DNA of 6,680 nucleotides, taken from assembly GCA_023954795.1 (NCBI GenBank), contig JAGSHA010000179.1, forward strand, positions 1 through 6,680, given 5' to 3'. The notes beneath the pieces are model-generated. The model was not told the origin of the DNA. It saw nothing but the letters and a program-made list of their open reading frames with translations, and ran no database searches. The position numbers were made by a program, and so were the translations under genes. This DNA comes from Oceanospirillaceae bacterium (GTDB lineage: Bacteria > Pseudomonadota > Gammaproteobacteria > Pseudomonadales > Balneatricaceae). This document shows, piece by piece, positions 6,094 through 6,680 of the stretch. Within the stretch, counting starts at the first letter, position 1, and every line of letters starts with the position of its first letter.

Positions 6094-6121
6094 ATTATAA
6101 CGGCGTCAGCCCTGATGAGAA
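6094..6121 (-). promoter_or_regulatory. Sigma-70 promoter of the Sel1-repeat gene
   Basis: On the minus strand a perfect -10 TATAAT (6099-6094) lies 16 bp after TTCTCA (6121-6116, four of six matches to TTGACA). The start would be near 6087, giving a leader of about 40 bases before the ATG at 6048. The 6-bp palindrome GGCGCC (6088-6093) lies directly at the start region. Confidence 0.65.
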
Positions 6122-6154
6122 AATGAACAGGCTCAACCGCAAAAATTATCAATC

Positions 6155-6223
6155 TGTGCACTTTATGCGGTGACGCTGTTTTAGTGGGTTCTAATATTGC
6201 GGCGATTCTACCGCAAATGCACA
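6155..6223. repeat. Imperfect long inverted repeat
   Basis: The left arm (6155-6170) contains TGTGCA and TGCGG; the right arm (6211-6223) contains CCGCA and TGCACA. Both outer 6-mers and inner 5-mers pair, separated by 5 bases on the left and 2 on the right. The 40-base middle itself contains TTGCGG, which pairs with CCGCAA in the right arm (6197-6202 with 6211-6216), so two folds compete. Confidence 0.5.
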
Positions 6224-6257
6224 AAAATAGGCAGTCATCTGCCCGCTATGGTAGCGG
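6222..6257 (-). terminator. Candidate terminator of the RTX gene (double hairpin with T tract)
   Basis: On the minus strand CCGCTA/TAGCGG (6257-6243, 3-base loop) is followed at once by GGCAG-ATGA-CTGCC (6243-6230) and then TATTTTTG (6229-6222). The second 5-bp stem followed by a T-rich tract has the intrinsic-terminator form. It lies about 80-100 bases beyond the RTX stop codon. The short stem makes efficiency uncertain. Confidence 0.45.
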
Positions 6258-6335
6258 ATTACTCAGATTTTTTGACATATATCAGGCAGGAAAAGTGATG
6301 ATGATGGGATGTTAATACTCATTAATTAGTCGATA

Positions 6336-6680
6336 TCAGGACCAGGTTATCAGTTCGACGCCATCGAAGGAGAGTTCAGAACCGTCGGCAAAACTGATAA
6401 TGCCGATGCTGTCGGGGTTGAGCGCGAGGGCTTGATCGGCCATATCAAAATTGACGACTTCATCGTTGATGCGGATCTGCCATACATCGTCTTCATCGAC
6501 GTCGATGTGAATCGTATCCGTCCAGCCACTGCTGCTCTCGCCGCCGTGGAAATGGTTCAGGCCTTGTTCGCCGCTGGCAAAGTAGGTGTCGCTGCCGCTG
6601 CCACCGTAGATGGTGTCATTACCAGCGCTGCCGTAGATCTCGTCATTGCCGTTGCCACCATAGAGTTGGTCGTGGCCGGC
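6336..6680 (-). CDS. RTX-type calcium-binding repeat protein, C-terminal end, partial
   Basis: The last 114 codons of a longer gene entering from the right edge, ending in TGA at 6338-6336. It begins with glycine/aspartate nonapeptide repeats of the GGxGxDxUx type: LYGGNGNDE, IYGSAGNDT and IYGGSGSDT (roughly visible residues 6-32), which bind calcium in a parallel beta-roll. After them come an acidic segment, GWTDTIHIDVDEDDVW (about 55-70), and a C-terminal stretch containing FADGSELSFDGVELITWS. Acidic, glycine-poor ends of this kind carry the uncleaved secretion signal for type I (ABC/MFP/TolC) export. The N-terminal domain, which would decide between adhesin, protease, lipase or toxin, is outside the window, and no secretion genes are visible. 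RTX assignment is strong; role unknown. Confidence 0.88.
   Translation of the reverse strand, partial: AGHDQLYGGNGNDEIYGSAGNDTIYGGSGSDTYFASGEQGLNHFHGGESSSGWTDTIHIDVDEDDVWQIRINDEVVNFDMADQALALNPDSIGIISFADGSELSFDGVELITWS

Larger units (their letters stand above)
6064..6335. other. Intergenic region rich in small inverted repeats
   Basis: This 272-bp gap lies between the Sel1 gene and the end of the RTX gene, both on the minus strand. The left part holds the Sel1 promoter. The middle has alternating CCGCA/TGCGG words at 6137, 6166, 6198 and 6211 and a longer inverted repeat (6155-6170 with 6211-6223). The right part has two adjacent small hairpins, one followed by a T tract on the minus strand. 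No gene was found. A start-like AGGAAAAGTGATG (6287-6300, plus strand) leads only to a few codons before TAA. Confidence 0.7.

Noticed and set aside
6272..6300. Plus-strand promoter based on the perfect TTGACA at 6272-6277
   Set aside because: No acceptable -10 is found 16-18 bp downstream (the region reads GTGATG), and no plus-strand gene follows.
6582..6680. Repeated DNA in the RTX gene as a CRISPR-like or satellite array
   Set aside because: The near-repeats follow the 27-base period expected of nine-residue RTX repeats in an open frame, so they are coding.

Overview
This window reads as an ordinary chromosomal segment of a gammaproteobacterium with an outer membrane and LPS. Base composition is moderate and fairly even. 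The divergent pair pepA / lptF-lptG is a well-known gammaproteobacterial arrangement. From memory, LptG resembles Pseudomonas-type homologues more than enteric ones. With the Sel1, YeeE/YedE and RTX genes, a marine Pseudomonadales/Oceanospirillales member is my best guess, but that is inference.

Layout: (1) 1-747, minus strand: N-terminal half of leucyl aminopeptidase PepA, cut by the window edge. (2) 748-981: divergent intergenic region with three abutting ~19-bp direct repeats, a pair of TGTRTACAG words and a probable lptF promoter. (3) 982-3164, plus strand: lptF-lptG, overlapping by 4 bp, the two membrane subunits of the LPS exporter LptB2FGC. (4) 3182-3221: a strong bidirectional terminator shared with the convergent RDD-family membrane protein gene (3238-3711, minus). 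(5) 3836-5074, minus: a YeeE/YedE-family transporter with its own promoter and a dyad lying over that promoter. (6) 5245-6048, minus: an exported Sel1-repeat protein, with a good promoter and a 10-bp hairpin after the stop. (7) 6064-6335: an intergenic region rich in small inverted repeats. (8) 6336-6680, minus: the C-terminal end of an RTX-type calcium-binding protein, probably secreted by a type I system.

The only clear functional unit is lptFG. The genes to its right look like separately transcribed single genes, each with a promoter-like sequence and a hairpin or terminator. I found no RNA genes, CRISPR array, insertion sequence, prophage or complete defence system. The points most worth a second look are the tandem direct repeats between pepA and lptF, the YeeE/YedE protein that lacks one of the family's three relay cysteines and has no TusA partner beside it, the dyad over its promoter, and the RTX protein entering from the right edge. 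I saw no convincing undescribed multi-gene system.
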